Positions 51,689 through 60,849 of a stretch of 64,000 nt of DNA are shown piece after piece; the stretch's first letter is position 1, and each line of letters begins with the position of its first letter. Source of the DNA: Streptomyces echinoruber (lineage in GTDB: Bacteria > Actinomycetota > Actinomycetes > Streptomycetales > Streptomycetaceae); the NCBI RefSeq assembly GCF_014651135.1, contig NZ_BMWH01000009.1:121799-185798 (forward strand), written 5' to 3'. The notes beneath the pieces are model-generated. The model worked only from the letters and a program-made list of their open reading frames with translations, was not told the DNA's origin and did not search any database. Made by a program: the position numbers and the translations under genes.

Positions 51689-53212
51689 TCAGATGTCCCG
51701 CCGTTCCAGCGGCCGTACCGCGGGCCCCTGGATCACCGTGCCGTCGGGGGCGAAGCGGGAGCCGTGGCAGGGGCACTCCCAGGCGCGTTCGGCGGCGTTG
51801 TAGCCGACCAGGCAGCCCAGGTGGGTGCAGCGGGCGGAGACGGCGTGCAGGGCGCCCTCGTCGTCGCGGTGGACGGCGATCCGGTCGGTGCCCGAGCAGA
51901 CCACGGCGCCGCCGCCGGGCGGGATGTCGTCGACGGACGCCGGCGGGCGCAGCCGGTCGCCGATGAAATGCCGGGCCACCTGGGCCTGCGTCTTGAGGAA
52001 GGCGGGCGCCTCGCGCACCGCCGTGCGCAGCCGGCGCGGATCGTACAGCTCGCGCCACGCGCACGGCCGGCCGGTGAGCAGCGCGGTCAGCAGCAGGCCC
52101 GCCATGATCCCGCCGCTCATGCCCCAGCCGCGGAAGCCGGTCGCCACGTAGGTGTGCCGGGTGCCCGCGTACAGGGGCCCGACCATCGGCACGGTGTCGG
52201 TGGGGTCGTTGTCCTGCGTGGCCCAGGCGTACGTCGGGTCCACGCCCGGGAAGTGCTCCCGGAACCAGGCCGTGAGCCTGCCGAAGCGGGCCGGGGTGTC
52301 CCCGGTGCCCGGCGTGAAGTGCTCCCCGGTGACGATCAGCAGCCGCTGCCCGTCGCCGGGGCCGTACGGCGCGGTGCGCACCGAGCGGGTGCCCTCGTCG
52401 GGCGTGATGTACATGCCGTCGGGGTCCCGTTCGGCGCCGATCGCGCCGGCGACGACGAGTTCGCGGCGCGGGGAGAGGCGGGTGAACAGCAGCGCCCGGT
52501 CGAAGAGGGGGTAGTGGGTGGCGACGACCACGTCCCGCGCCCGGACGGCCGGCCCCGCGGCGGTGGTCAGCCGGCACGGCTCGCCCTCCGCCAGGCCGGT
52601 GACCGCGGTCCGCTCGTACACCCGCCCGCCGAGCCCGGTCAGGGCGTCGGTGAGGGCCAGCAGGTATTTGCGCGGGTGGAACTGCGCCTGGTCCTCCACC
52701 TTCACCGCGCCGGCCACCGGGAACGGCAGTCCGGTGTCGGTGGTGAACGACGCCGGCAGCCCCGCCTCCCGGGCCGCCCGCGCCTCGGCCCGCAGCTCCT
52801 CCACGCGGCCCGCGTCGCAGACGTACGTGTACGCGCTGCGGCCCTCCCAGTCGCAGTCGACGCCCAGTTCCTGCACGAGCGCGGCCGCGTGCTCGATCGC
52901 CTCCGTCTGCGAGCGGGCGTACAGCCGCGCGGCGTCGGGGCCGCGGGTGCGGCGCAGCCGGTCGTAGACGAGGGTGTGCAGCGCGGTCACCTTGGCGGTG
53001 GTGTGCCCGGTGACCCCGGCCGCGACCCGCCCGGCCTCCAGCACGGCCACCCCCCGCCCGGCCCGCGCCAGTTCGTACGCCGTGCTCAGCCCGGCGATCC
53101 CGGCGCCGATCACGGCGACGTCGACCTCGACGTCCTCCGTCAGCGGGGGGAAGGAGCGGCCGGGGGCCGTTTTCAGCCAGTACGAACCAGTGACGTGCCG
53201 GTAGTCGCTCAT
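51689..53212 (-). CDS. FAD-dependent oxidoreductase fused to a Rieske [2Fe-2S] domain
   Basis: A 507-residue protein. A DAO-type flavoprotein domain ([20 protein letters not shown] near residue 30, HTTAKVTALH, TGFRGWGMSGG near 380) is followed by a C-terminal Rieske domain with both cluster motifs, CTHLGC and CPCHGS. Family role: oxidation of a small substrate with electrons passing through the Rieske centre; the substrate is unknown. ATG 53212 (MSDYRHVTGSYW) has no strong ribosome binding site. Confidence 0.88.
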   Translation of the reverse strand: MSDYRHVTGSYWLKTAPGRSFPPLTEDVEVDVAVIGAGIAGLSTAYELARAGRGVAVLEAGRVAAGVTGHTTAKVTALHTLVYDRLRRTRGPDAARLYARSQTEAIEHAAALVQELGVDCDWEGRSAYTYVCDAGRVEELRAEARAAREAGLPASFTTDTGLPFPVAGAVKVEDQAQFHPRKYLLALTDALTGLGGRVYERTAVTGLAEGEPCRLTTAAGPAVRARDVVVATHYPLFDRALLFTRLSPRRELVVAGAIGAERDPDGMYITPDEGTRSVRTAPYGPGDGQRLLIVTGEHFTPGTGDTPARFGRLTAWFREHFPGVDPTYAWATQDNDPTDTVPMVGPLYAGTRHTYVATGFRGWGMSGGIMAGLLLTALLTGRPCAWRELYDPRRLRTAVREAPAFLKTQAQVARHFIGDRLRPPASVDDIPPGGGAVVCSGTDRIAVHRDDEGALHAVSARCTHLGCLVGYNAAERAWECPCHGSRFAPDGTVIQGPAVRPLERRDI

Positions 53213-53256
53213 GCGCGCCGAGTACCCAGCCGCGGGCCGCTCGACCATCCCCGGGG

Positions 53257-53405
53257 GGCAGAGGCCGTGGCGGCCACCAGGGGTCAACGGCTGTGGCGAT
53301 CACCGGGACTCAGCGGCCGTAACGGCCACTGGGGGGCAGAGGCCGCAGTGGCTACCGGGGCTCAGCGGCCGTGGCGGCTACGGGGGCTCAGCGGCCGTAG
53401 CGGCC
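53257..53405. repeat. About 25-bp tandem repeat at the 3' end of the PEBP gene
   Basis: About six imperfect units (CTCAGCGGCCGTGGCGGCTA then C and a G-run). The TCA at 53388-53390 within a unit is the minus-strand stop codon of the PEBP gene, and the last unit codes for its LSGRYGR end. Confidence 0.8.
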
Positions 53406-53942
53406 GGAGAGGCTGCCGAGGGCCAGGGTGTGTCCGGCCAGGACGCGCCGGACGTCGTCGGCGGTGGCGGAGGGCGTGAGGCCGAGGCGGCGGTCGGCGG
53501 CGTAGACGGTGAAGACGTAGCGGTGGGGCCGGTCGCCCCGGGGCGGGCAGGGGCCGCCGTAGGCGTTCTTCCGGAAGTCGTTGCGGCCGACGGTGGCGCC
53601 GGCCGGCACCTCGCCCGCGGGCAGTTCGGCCAGACGCGGGTACACGCCCCACATCAGCCAGTGCGTGAACGTCCCGTGCGGGGCGTCGCGGTCCTCGGCG
53701 ATCACGACCAGTCCGGTCGCGTCGGCCGGCACGCCGGACAGGGCGAGCGGAGGGGAGACGTCGGCGCCGTCGCAGGTGTAACGGCGCGGGATCGTGCCGC
53801 CGTCCGGGAAGGCCGGGCTGGTGACGGTGATCCGCCGTGTCGCGGTGGGCGTGGGCACGCCGGAGCCGCCGTCGCCCCCGCACCCGGCGACCGGGACGAG
53901 GACGGCCGCCGCCACCGCCGCGGACACGAGCCTGCTGCGCAT
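53388..53942 (-). CDS. YbhB/YbcL (PEBP-like) family lipoprotein
   Basis: A 184-residue protein. Signal peptide with lipobox VAGC (about residue 21), then the PEBP-like domain: ITVTSPAFPDGGTIPRRYTC, GADVSPPLALSGVPADA, AEDRDAPHGTFTHWLMWGV and NDFRKNAYGGPCPPRGD. Family members bind small anionic ligands; the precise role is unknown. ATG 53942. Confidence 0.88.
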   Translation of the reverse strand: MRSRLVSAAVAAAVLVPVAGCGGDGGSGVPTPTATRRITVTSPAFPDGGTIPRRYTCDGADVSPPLALSGVPADATGLVVIAEDRDAPHGTFTHWLMWGVYPRLAELPAGEVPAGATVGRNDFRKNAYGGPCPPRGDRPHRYVFTVYAADRRLGLTPSATADDVRRVLAGHTLALGSLSGRYGR

Positions 53943-54047
53943 GGCCGCACGCTAGCGGCGCGGTCGGCCCGCCGCCAGCGTGCGGCATCCGTCGGTCGGC
54001 ACTCGTCGGTCGGCACCTGTCGGTCGGCATCCGTCGGCCGGTACCCG

Positions 54048-55040
54048 TCAGCTGGTGGTCACCTCTCCGGCGACCTCGGCGTCCGGGGCGGTCCGAGCGG
54101 CCGATGCCGGCGCCGCGACCGGGCCGGTTCCCGGCACGGAGGCCGGTGCGGGCGCCGGCGGGATCGATTCGGGCGCGGGCGCGTTCAGGCGCGCCGGGCC
54201 GGTGCCCGGTGCGGAATCCGCCTGCGGCGCGGAGTCCGCCCGCGGTGCCGCCGCCGGGCCGGTCTGCGGTGCCGCGGCCGGCTGATGGGCCTTCTCCAGG
54301 AAGCGCAGCAGCTCCACGGGGAAGGGCAGCACGAGGGTGGAGTTCTTCTCGGCGGCGACCGCGACCACGGTCTGCAGCAGCCGCAACTGGAGGGCGGCCG
54401 GGGCGTCGGACATCACCTGCGCGGCCTCCGCGAGCTTGCGGGAGGCCTGCAGCTCCGCGTCGGCGTTGATGACCCGGGCGCGCCGGTCCCGGTCGGCCTC
54501 GGCCTGCCGGGCCATGGACCGCTTCATGGTGTCCGGCAGGGACACGTCCTTGATCTCGACCCGGTCGATCTGCACGCCCCAGCCCACGGCCGGGCTGTCG
54601 ATCATCAGCTCCAGGCCCTGGTTGAGCTTCTCCCGGTTGGAGAGCAGATCGTCCAGGTCGCTCTTGCCGATGATGGAGCGCAGCGAGGTCTGCGCCATCT
54701 GGGAGACGGCGAAGCGGTAGTCCTCGACGTTGACGATCGCGGCCTCCGGGTCGACGACCTTGAAATACACGACCGCGTCCACCCGTACGGTGACGTTGTC
54801 CCGGGTGATGCCCTCCTGCGCGGGGATCGGCAGCGTGACGATCTGCATGTTCACCTTGCGCAGCCGGTCCACGAACGGCACCACCATGGTGAATCCCGGT
54901 CTGCGCACGTCGTTCAGCACCCGCCCGAGCCGGAACACCAGTCCGCGCTCGTACTGCTTGACGATGCGCGCCGAGGCGGCGAGGTAGACCAACCCCGCCG
55001 AACCGACCGCCACTCCCGCTGCCACCAGCTCCTGGAGCAT
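54048..55040 (-). CDS. Slipin / SPFH (band 7) membrane protein
   Basis: A 330-residue protein. One N-terminal membrane segment (ELVAAGVAVGSAGLVYLAAS) precedes the SPFH domain (YERGLVFRLGRVLNDVRRPG, VDAVVYFKVVDPEAAIVNVE, SLRSIIGKSDLDDLLSNREK, WGVQIDRVEIKDVSLP). A coiled-coil part (ARVINADAELQASRKLAEAA) follows, then an Ala/Pro-rich tail after residue 265. Likely a membrane scaffold of stomatin type. ATG has AAGGAGG 5 nt upstream. No NfeD partner is visible next to it. Confidence 0.88.
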   Translation of the reverse strand: MLQELVAAGVAVGSAGLVYLAASARIVKQYERGLVFRLGRVLNDVRRPGFTMVVPFVDRLRKVNMQIVTLPIPAQEGITRDNVTVRVDAVVYFKVVDPEAAIVNVEDYRFAVSQMAQTSLRSIIGKSDLDDLLSNREKLNQGLELMIDSPAVGWGVQIDRVEIKDVSLPDTMKRSMARQAEADRDRRARVINADAELQASRKLAEAAQVMSDAPAALQLRLLQTVVAVAAEKNSTLVLPFPVELLRFLEKAHQPAAAPQTGPAAAPRADSAPQADSAPGTGPARLNAPAPESIPPAPAPASVPGTGPVAAPASAARTAPDAEVAGEVTTS

Positions 55041-55309
55041 GGCGACCTCCTTGCCCAGAGGTCCGTGCGGTGCCTGCTCCTGCCACGATATGCCCGGGAA
55101 CCGGCCGGGGCCATGGGGTCCGCGGCCCCGCTCGGCGGACCGCCGGGACGGACCGGACCGAAAGGGGCCGGGACCACCGCCCCGGCCCCGACCTCGGCCT
55201 TCGGATCATGCGGCCCCGGCTCCCGGTCCGCACAGCCCCGGCCCCCGGACCGCACGGGCGCGGCTCCCGGACCGCACGACCCCGGCTCCCGGGCCGCGCG
55301 GGCGCGGTC

Positions 55310-56839
55310 TCAGGCCGCCAGCACCCGCACCGGCTCGGTGCCGGCCGTGCTGTGCCGCTCGGCCCAGTTCCGCAGGGCCGTGCGGCAGGCGTGGTCGAGG
55401 TGGTGCAGGCCGGACAGGTCCAGCTCTATCGGCCGGTCCTGGGGGAGCGCCTCCAGGTTGTCGAGGATCTTCGGCAGCCGCAGGAAGGTGGCGTTGCCCG
55501 CCAGGTGCGCCCGGATCGGGCCGGTGCCCTCGTCGACGACCTCCAGCCGCACGTGCGAGGCCTCCCAGGCGGTCTTGACGACGGACAGGGCCAGGCCGAT
55601 CAGCACGCCCTCGAACATGGTGACCGCGACGATCGACACGGCGGTGGCGACCAGGATCAGCGCCTCGCCCCGGTGCCCGCGCCACAGCGCGGCGATCTGG
55701 CGGAACGGGATCAGTTTCCAGCCCGCGTGGACCAGGATGCCGGCCAGGGCGGGCAGCGGGATCAGCGCGAGCGCGTACGGCAGCAGCGCGGCGAACAGCA
55801 GCAGCCACACGCCGTGCAGCACCCGGGACGCCTTGGTCCGCGCGCCCGCGCCGACGTTGGCGGAGCTGCGCACGATCACCGCGGTCATGGGCAGCGCGCC
55901 GAGCAGGCCGCACACCGTGTTGCCCACGCCCTGCGCGACCAGCTCCTTGTCGTACCGGGTGCGCGGGCCGTCGTGCAGCCGGTCCACGGCCGCCGCGCTG
56001 AACAGGCTCTCGGCCGAGGCGATCAGCGCGAAGGCGAGGACCGTGCCGACGAGCGCGGGCTCGGCCGGCCTGCCGAACGCGTCGGCGCCGGGCGGGCGGA
56101 TCGCGCCGAGCAGGCCCTCCACCCGGACCGTGGCGACCGGCAGGGAGAAGACGAGCACGGCGAGCGTGGCCAGCAGCACGGCGGCGAGGGCGCCCGGCAC
56201 GACCCGCACCTTCCCCGGCAGGCGCTGCCACAGCACCACGACGGCGATCGTGCCCGCGCCGACCGCGAGCGAGGCCGGCGCCCCGGGGTTGTCGAGGGCG
56301 TCGACGAGGGCGCCGGGCAGGCCGATGATCTTGCCGACGCCGGTGTCCGGCGCCTTCGTCCCGGCCGCGGTGTAGATCTGCCCGGCGATGATCACCAGGC
56401 CGATGCCGCAGAGCATGCCCTCCACCACGGACAGGGAGATCGCCCGGAACCAGCGCCCCAGCCGCAGGAAGCCCATGGCGAGCTGCAGCAGCCCGGCGGC
56501 CGCCACGATCACGCCGAGCGCCGGCAGCCCGAACTCCCGCACGGCCTCCAGGACCAGCACGGTCAGGCCCGCGGCCGGACCGGACACCTGCAGGCTGCTG
56601 CCGGGCAGCAGCCCGGTGACGAGGCCGCCCACGATGCCGGTGACCAGGCCGAGTTCGGCCGGCACGCCGGAGGCGACCGCCACACCGACGCACAGCGGCA
56701 GCGCGACCAGGAACACCACGAGCGAGGCCGCGAAGTCCTGCCTGAGATACGGGAACCTGCGCGCGCCGGCCGGCCGCGCCGACGGCTCGGGCGGCGGGGA
56801 CGCCGCGGGCGTCGAGGACGCCGGGGTCTTCCGGTTCAT
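55310..56839 (-). CDS. SulP family anion transporter with STAS domain
   Basis: A 509-residue transporter with about 11-12 membrane segments (start FPYLRQDFAASLVVFLVALP, LQVSGPAAGLTVLVLEAV, GHRGEALILVATAVSIVAVT) and a short C-terminal STAS domain (LPQDRPIELDLSGLHHLDHA). It follows the carbonic anhydrase gene by 17 nt on the same strand, which points to bicarbonate rather than sulfate as substrate. ATG 56839 has GGAAGGGGG upstream. Confidence 0.88.
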   Translation of the reverse strand: MNRKTPASSTPAASPPPEPSARPAGARRFPYLRQDFAASLVVFLVALPLCVGVAVASGVPAELGLVTGIVGGLVTGLLPGSSLQVSGPAAGLTVLVLEAVREFGLPALGVIVAAAGLLQLAMGFLRLGRWFRAISLSVVEGMLCGIGLVIIAGQIYTAAGTKAPDTGVGKIIGLPGALVDALDNPGAPASLAVGAGTIAVVVLWQRLPGKVRVVPGALAAVLLATLAVLVFSLPVATVRVEGLLGAIRPPGADAFGRPAEPALVGTVLAFALIASAESLFSAAAVDRLHDGPRTRYDKELVAQGVGNTVCGLLGALPMTAVIVRSSANVGAGARTKASRVLHGVWLLLFAALLPYALALIPLPALAGILVHAGWKLIPFRQIAALWRGHRGEALILVATAVSIVAVTMFEGVLIGLALSVVKTAWEASHVRLEVVDEGTGPIRAHLAGNATFLRLPKILDNLEALPQDRPIELDLSGLHHLDHACRTALRNWAERHSTAGTEPVRVLAA

Positions 56840-56856
56840 CGCGGTCACCCCCTTCC

Positions 56857-57435
56857 TCACAGCGCCCGGAAGGTGTCGGTGCGCGGCTGGTGCGCCAGGA
56901 CGGTGCCGGTGTGCACCTCGTAGAACCAGGCGTGGAGGGTGAGCTCCCCACGGGCCGGCCGCTCGGCGACGCACGGGTAGGAGCGCAGCCGCAGGATCTG
57001 GGTGAGGACGTGGTTCTGCACCGCCTCGGCCACGGCCGGGTCCTCGGGCGCGCCCTTCGGGCGGGGCGTGGCGCGGGTGAGCCATTCGCGCACGGCCGGT
57101 ACGGCGTCCAGGTCGTCGCCGCGCACCAGCGCGCCGACGGCACCGCAGTGGGAGTGGCCGCAGACGACGACGTCCCGGACCTCGAGCACGTCCACCGCAT
57201 ACTCGATGGTGGCGGCCTCGCCGGTGGGGTGCCCGGTGTCGTACGGCGGCACGATGGTGCCCGCGGTGCGCAGCTCGAAGAGCTCGCCGGGGCGGGCGCC
57301 CGTGATCAGGGCCGGAACGACCCGGGAGTCGGCGCAGGTGATGAACAGCACCTGGGGCGACTGGCCCGCGGCGTACCGGGCGAACTCGTCGGGGCGCTGA
57401 CCGAACGCGCGGGCGTGGTCGATGAACGGCTGCAT
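56857..57435 (-). CDS. Beta-carbonic anhydrase
   Basis: A 192-residue beta-class enzyme converting CO2 and bicarbonate. Zinc ligands are Cys34 in FITCADSRVVP, with the Asp-Arg dyad, and His94/Cys97 in VCGHSHCGAVGA. ATG 57435 has AGGAGGAG 9 nt upstream. It forms a two-gene unit with the SulP transporter, suggesting coupled bicarbonate supply. Confidence 0.93.
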   Translation of the reverse strand: MQPFIDHARAFGQRPDEFARYAAGQSPQVLFITCADSRVVPALITGARPGELFELRTAGTIVPPYDTGHPTGEAATIEYAVDVLEVRDVVVCGHSHCGAVGALVRGDDLDAVPAVREWLTRATPRPKGAPEDPAVAEAVQNHVLTQILRLRSYPCVAERPARGELTLHAWFYEVHTGTVLAHQPRTDTFRAL

Positions 57436-57648
57436 GTGGGGTGACTCCTCCTGGCGCGCCGATGGGGGCGCGTCGGATCTGCACGGACAGAGGTGGGGGA
57501 GCGCGTGCTCTGCCGGTCGGCAGGCGCGGTGTGCCTGTCGGCGGTGTGCCGCCCGGGCCGGTGGGCGTCTCCTCACGGACGCGCCGGGTGCACCCGGCGG
57601 ACGCGGCGCGGGGCGCCCGTGAGCAGGGCGGGCCGGTGGTCGTGCCGG

Positions 57649-58050
57649 TCAGCAGCGGAAGACCTGGAGTGCGGCCGGTGTGCGGTCGGCCGGCGATCTG
57701 GAGGCGCTGGAGTGCGCGGGGTCGGGGGCGGCCGAGGGGGGTGGGGCCGCCGAGTCGCCCCTGAGCGGCGGGCGTTCGGGTGCCTGGGACAGGCAGGTGG
57801 CGGCACGGTGCCGGTCGCGCAGGAGCAGCGGCCCGGCCGGGGCGCCGTGGTGCTCGCAGGAGCGCAGGACGGTGGTCTCGTCGTGCGGGGTCCGGCCGGT
57901 CGCCGCGGTCCCCGACGGCACGGCTCTGGCCTCGGCTTGACGGACCGTGTGCGCGGATGCGAAGGAAACGCCCGGTGCGAACAACTGGACGACGAGCAGG
58001 ACGGCGGCGAGGACCACCGGCGCGCTCCGGGCTGTCGTACCTCGGAACAT
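57649..58050 (-). CDS. Small secreted or membrane-anchored hypothetical protein
   Basis: A 133-residue protein with an N-terminal signal or anchor (PVVLAAVLLVVQLFAPGVSFASA, of which the hydrophobic core is clear). The region after it has three Cys (LRSCEHHG, AATCLSQA, and the final VFRC) and is rich in Ser/Pro/Ala. ATG 58050 follows GGGGGAGG closely; a GTG six codons upstream is possible. No family was recognised. It lies upstream of the carbonic anhydrase gene across a 213-nt spacer. Confidence 0.5.
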   Translation of the reverse strand: MFRGTTARSAPVVLAAVLLVVQLFAPGVSFASAHTVRQAEARAVPSGTAATGRTPHDETTVLRSCEHHGAPAGPLLLRDRHRAATCLSQAPERPPLRGDSAAPPPSAAPDPAHSSASRSPADRTPAALQVFRC

Positions 58051-58290
58051 ACGCCTCCCCCCGCTCACGCCTCATGTTTCGTAACGACCAAGCGTTGGTC
58101 AACGGTTGGTCAAGAAACACGGTAGCCCGGCGGGGGTGTTTGCAGGGTTGACTCGGTGTTTCGAATCGGAGATCGCCCGAAAACCGAGGGTCGGTTGGCG
58201 TGAATCCGCCCGCGCGGACAGGGAGTTGAACGAGGGGTGACGGCCGGGCCGCCACGGCGTCACGCGCACGTGGCGACCAGGCGCCGCGCG

Positions 58291-59409
58291 TCACGCGTGC
58301 GTGTCCACCAGGCGCTGCGCGTCGCGGGCCAGTGCCGTGAGGCGGGATATCGCGCGGAAGTACTTCTTGCGGTACCCGCCCTTGAGCATCTCCTCGCCGA
58401 ACAGCCGGTCGAAGGGCAGCCCGGAGGCCAGCACGGGCACCTCCCGGTCGTAGAGCCGGTCGGCCAGGACGACCAGGCGCAGGGCCGTCGACTGGTCCGG
58501 CACCGGCTGGACGTCCGTGAGGCACACCGCCGTCACGCCCTCGGTCAGCGCGCCGTACCGGCTGGGGTGCACCCGGGCGAGGTGGGCGAGCAACTGCGGG
58601 AAGTCGTCCAGCGATGCGCCCTCGGTGGCGTACGCCGCCCTGGTGACCTGCTCGTCGGTGAACGGCGGCGGCGCCTCGGGCAGGCCGCGGTGGCGGTAGT
58701 CCTCGCCGTCGATGCGCAGGGTGCGGAAGTGGGCGGCCAGGCCCTGGATCTCGCGCAGGAAGTCGGCGGCCGCGAACCGGCCCTCGCCGAGCTTGCCCGG
58801 CAGCGTGTTGGAGGTGGCGGCCAGCGCCACGCCCGCCTCGACCAGCCGGCCGAGCAGGGTGGAGACCAGGACCGTGTCGCCGGGGTCGTCGAGCTCGAAC
58901 TCGTCGATGCACAGCAGGCGGTGGCCGGAGAGCGTCTCGACGGTCTTCTGGAACCCGAGGGCGCCGACCAGGTTGGTCAGCTCCACGAAGGTGCCGAACG
59001 CCTTGCGGGAGGGGTCGGCCGGGGTCGCGTGCCACAGGGAGGCCAGCAGGTGGGTCTTGCCGACGCCGTAGCCGCCGTCGAGGTAGACGCCGCGCGGGCC
59101 GGCCGGGGCCTTGGCCCGGCTCCGGCCGAAGCCGAACAGGCCGCGCCGGGCGCCGCCCGCCGGCCGCTCGCCGAGTCCGGCCGCGAACTCCTCCAGCACC
59201 CGGACCGCCTCCGCCTGGCTGGGCTGGTTCGGGTCCGGGAGGTAGGTGGAGAAGCGCACCGAGTCGAACCGCGGCGGCGGCACCATCTCGGCGACCAGCC
59301 GGTCCGCGGGGACGTGCGGCTCGCGGGCGCACAGCGACAGCGGGGCCGTACCGGCCCTCGGGCCGGTTCCGGAGGCGGCGGTGGTGGAGGCGGCGCTGGT
59401 GGAGGACAC
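58291..59409 (-). CDS. zapE: AFG1-like ATPase, cell division protein ZapE
   Basis: A 372-residue P-loop ATPase. Walker A is YLDGGYGVGKTHLLASLWHA, Walker B HRLLCIDEFELDDPGDT, then sensor ATSNTLPGKLGEG. C-terminal features ARVHPSRYGALTEG and DRLYDREVPVLASG are typical of AFG1/ZapE. ZapE in E. coli acts at the division septum; its role in actinobacteria is untested as far as I know. GTG 59409 has GGGGAAG but the first 40 residues are low complexity, so the start is uncertain. Confidence 0.85.
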   Translation of the reverse strand: MSSTSAASTTAASGTGPRAGTAPLSLCAREPHVPADRLVAEMVPPPRFDSVRFSTYLPDPNQPSQAEAVRVLEEFAAGLGERPAGGARRGLFGFGRSRAKAPAGPRGVYLDGGYGVGKTHLLASLWHATPADPSRKAFGTFVELTNLVGALGFQKTVETLSGHRLLCIDEFELDDPGDTVLVSTLLGRLVEAGVALAATSNTLPGKLGEGRFAAADFLREIQGLAAHFRTLRIDGEDYRHRGLPEAPPPFTDEQVTRAAYATEGASLDDFPQLLAHLARVHPSRYGALTEGVTAVCLTDVQPVPDQSTALRLVVLADRLYDREVPVLASGLPFDRLFGEEMLKGGYRKKYFRAISRLTALARDAQRLVDTHA

Positions 59410-59647
59410 GCTTCCCCATGCTAGGGCCTGCCCGGGGTGACCTGCGGTGCCGGGCCCGCGGGCGGCGCGGGCAGGGGCGGTCGGGGACGGCCGGGCGCCG
59501 CCCGCCGCCGCGGCGGCGCGGACGGCCACACACCACCGGCTACGACGGTGACACGGCCGCTCACCAGCGGTGATGCCGGCCGTGCCGGGGCCGGTCGGCC
59601 CGGTCGCACCCGCCGCCGGGACGAGTGCCCGTGCCACACTGCACGGC

Positions 59648-60592
59648 ATGCGACGCCTCTTCCCTGTGACCGACGAGACAGCGCCCCGGACGGCGGCCGG
59701 CACCCCCGGCGGTGAGCGGGCCGCCCACCCGGCGGACCGGGAGCGAAGCACCGACCGGGAGCGAAACGCGGACCGGGAGCGAAACGCGGACCGGGAGCGA
59801 AACGCGGACCGGGAGCGAGACGCGGACCGGGAGCGAAGCACGGACCGGGAGCGGAACGCGGATCGGGAGTGGAGCCTGGAGGAACTCGCCGCCGCCTACG
59901 CCTACCCGGAGCCCGGCCCGGACGGCCCCCGCCCCTGGCTGCGCGCCAACATGGTCGCCACGCTCGACGGGGCCGCCCAGCACGAGGGGCGCTCCCAGCC
60001 CATCTCCAGCGCCGCCGACATGCGGATCTTCGGCACGCTGCGGGCCCTCGCGGACGTCGTGGTCGTCGGCGCGGAGACGGTACGCCGCGAGGGGTACCGG
60101 CCGGCCCGCGCGCGGGCCGAGTTCGCGGCGCTGCGCCGGGCCGCGGGGCAGGCGCCGGCCCCGGCCGTCGCCGTGGTCAGCGCCGCTCTCGACCTGGACT
60201 TCTCGCTCCCGCTGTTCACCTCGCCCCTGGTGCCCACGCTCGTCCTGACCGGCGCCGCCGCGCCCGCCGACCGCGTCGCCGCGGCCCGGAAGGCGGGCGC
60301 CCGGGTGGTCGTGGCCGGGGACGGCGCCGGCGTCGATCCGGTGCGTCTCGTGCAGGCCCTGGCCGACCTCGGCCACACCCGGCTGCTGACCGAGGGCGGC
60401 CCGCGGCTGCTGGGCCAGCTGGTGGCGGCTGAGGTGCTCGACGAGCTGTGCCTGACGGTCGCCCCGCTCCTTACCGCGGGCGACGCGCAGCGCATCGCGG
60501 GCGGGCCGGCGATCCCGGTGCCGCAGCGGTTCCAGCTGGTGTCGCTGCTGGAGGAAGAAGGGTTCCTGTTCAGCCGGTACCGGCGGGGGTGA
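59648..60592 (+). CDS. RibD C-terminal-domain reductase (pyrimidine reductase family)
   Basis: A 314-residue protein with the dihydrofolate-reductase-like RibD-C fold: RPWLRANMVATLDGAAQHEG, SAADMRIFGTLRALADVVVV, GAETVRREGYRP, LLTEGGPRLLGQLVAAEVLD and ELCLTVAPLL. Residues 30-75 are an inserted run of seven charged hexapeptides (DRERNA type), encoded by 18-bp repeats. The ATG has no ribosome binding site and may be leaderless. The stop lies in the first unit of a 23-bp repeat array. Substrate unknown; it may not act in riboflavin synthesis. Confidence 0.83.
   Translation: MRRLFPVTDETAPRTAAGTPGGERAAHPADRERSTDRERNADRERNADRERNADRERDADRERSTDRERNADREWSLEELAAAYAYPEPGPDGPRPWLRANMVATLDGAAQHEGRSQPISSAADMRIFGTLRALADVVVVGAETVRREGYRPARARAEFAALRRAAGQAPAPAVAVVSAALDLDFSLPLFTSPLVPTLVLTGAAAPADRVAAARKAGARVVVAGDGAGVDPVRLVQALADLGHTRLLTEGGPRLLGQLVAAEVLDELCLTVAPLLTAGDAQRIAGGPAIPVPQRFQLVSLLEEEGFLFSRYRRG
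59735..59872. repeat. 18-bp in-frame tandem repeat coding for DRERNA hexapeptides
   Basis: Seven full units of GACCGGGAGCGAAACGCG (variants with AGCACC or GACGCG endings) and one partial, in frame from codon 30 of the RibD-like gene. Nearly identical units indicate recent expansion. Confidence 0.92.
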
Positions 60593-60849
60593 TCGGCCGG
60601 TACCGGCGGAGGTGATCGGTCGATACCGGCGGAGGTGATCGGTCGATACCGGCGGGGATGATCAGCTGGTACCGGCGGAGGTGATCGGTCGATACCGGCG
60701 GAGGCGATCGGCCGATACCGGCGGGGATGATCAGCTGGTACCGGCGGAGGTGATCGGTCGATACCGGCGGAGGCGATCGGCCGATACCGGCGGGGATGAT
60801 CAGCTGGTACCGGCGGAGGTGATCGGTCGATACCGGCGGAAGTGAGGCG
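60578..60849. repeat. 23-bp tandem repeat array with 69-bp higher-order period
   Basis: Eleven full units of TACCGGCGGAGGTGATCGGT plus CGA, and a partial twelfth. Three variants recur in the same order as a 69-bp block. Unit 1 contains the stop codon of the RibD-like gene (60590-60592). After it, 60850-60970 is spacer for the next gene. Confidence 0.93.
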
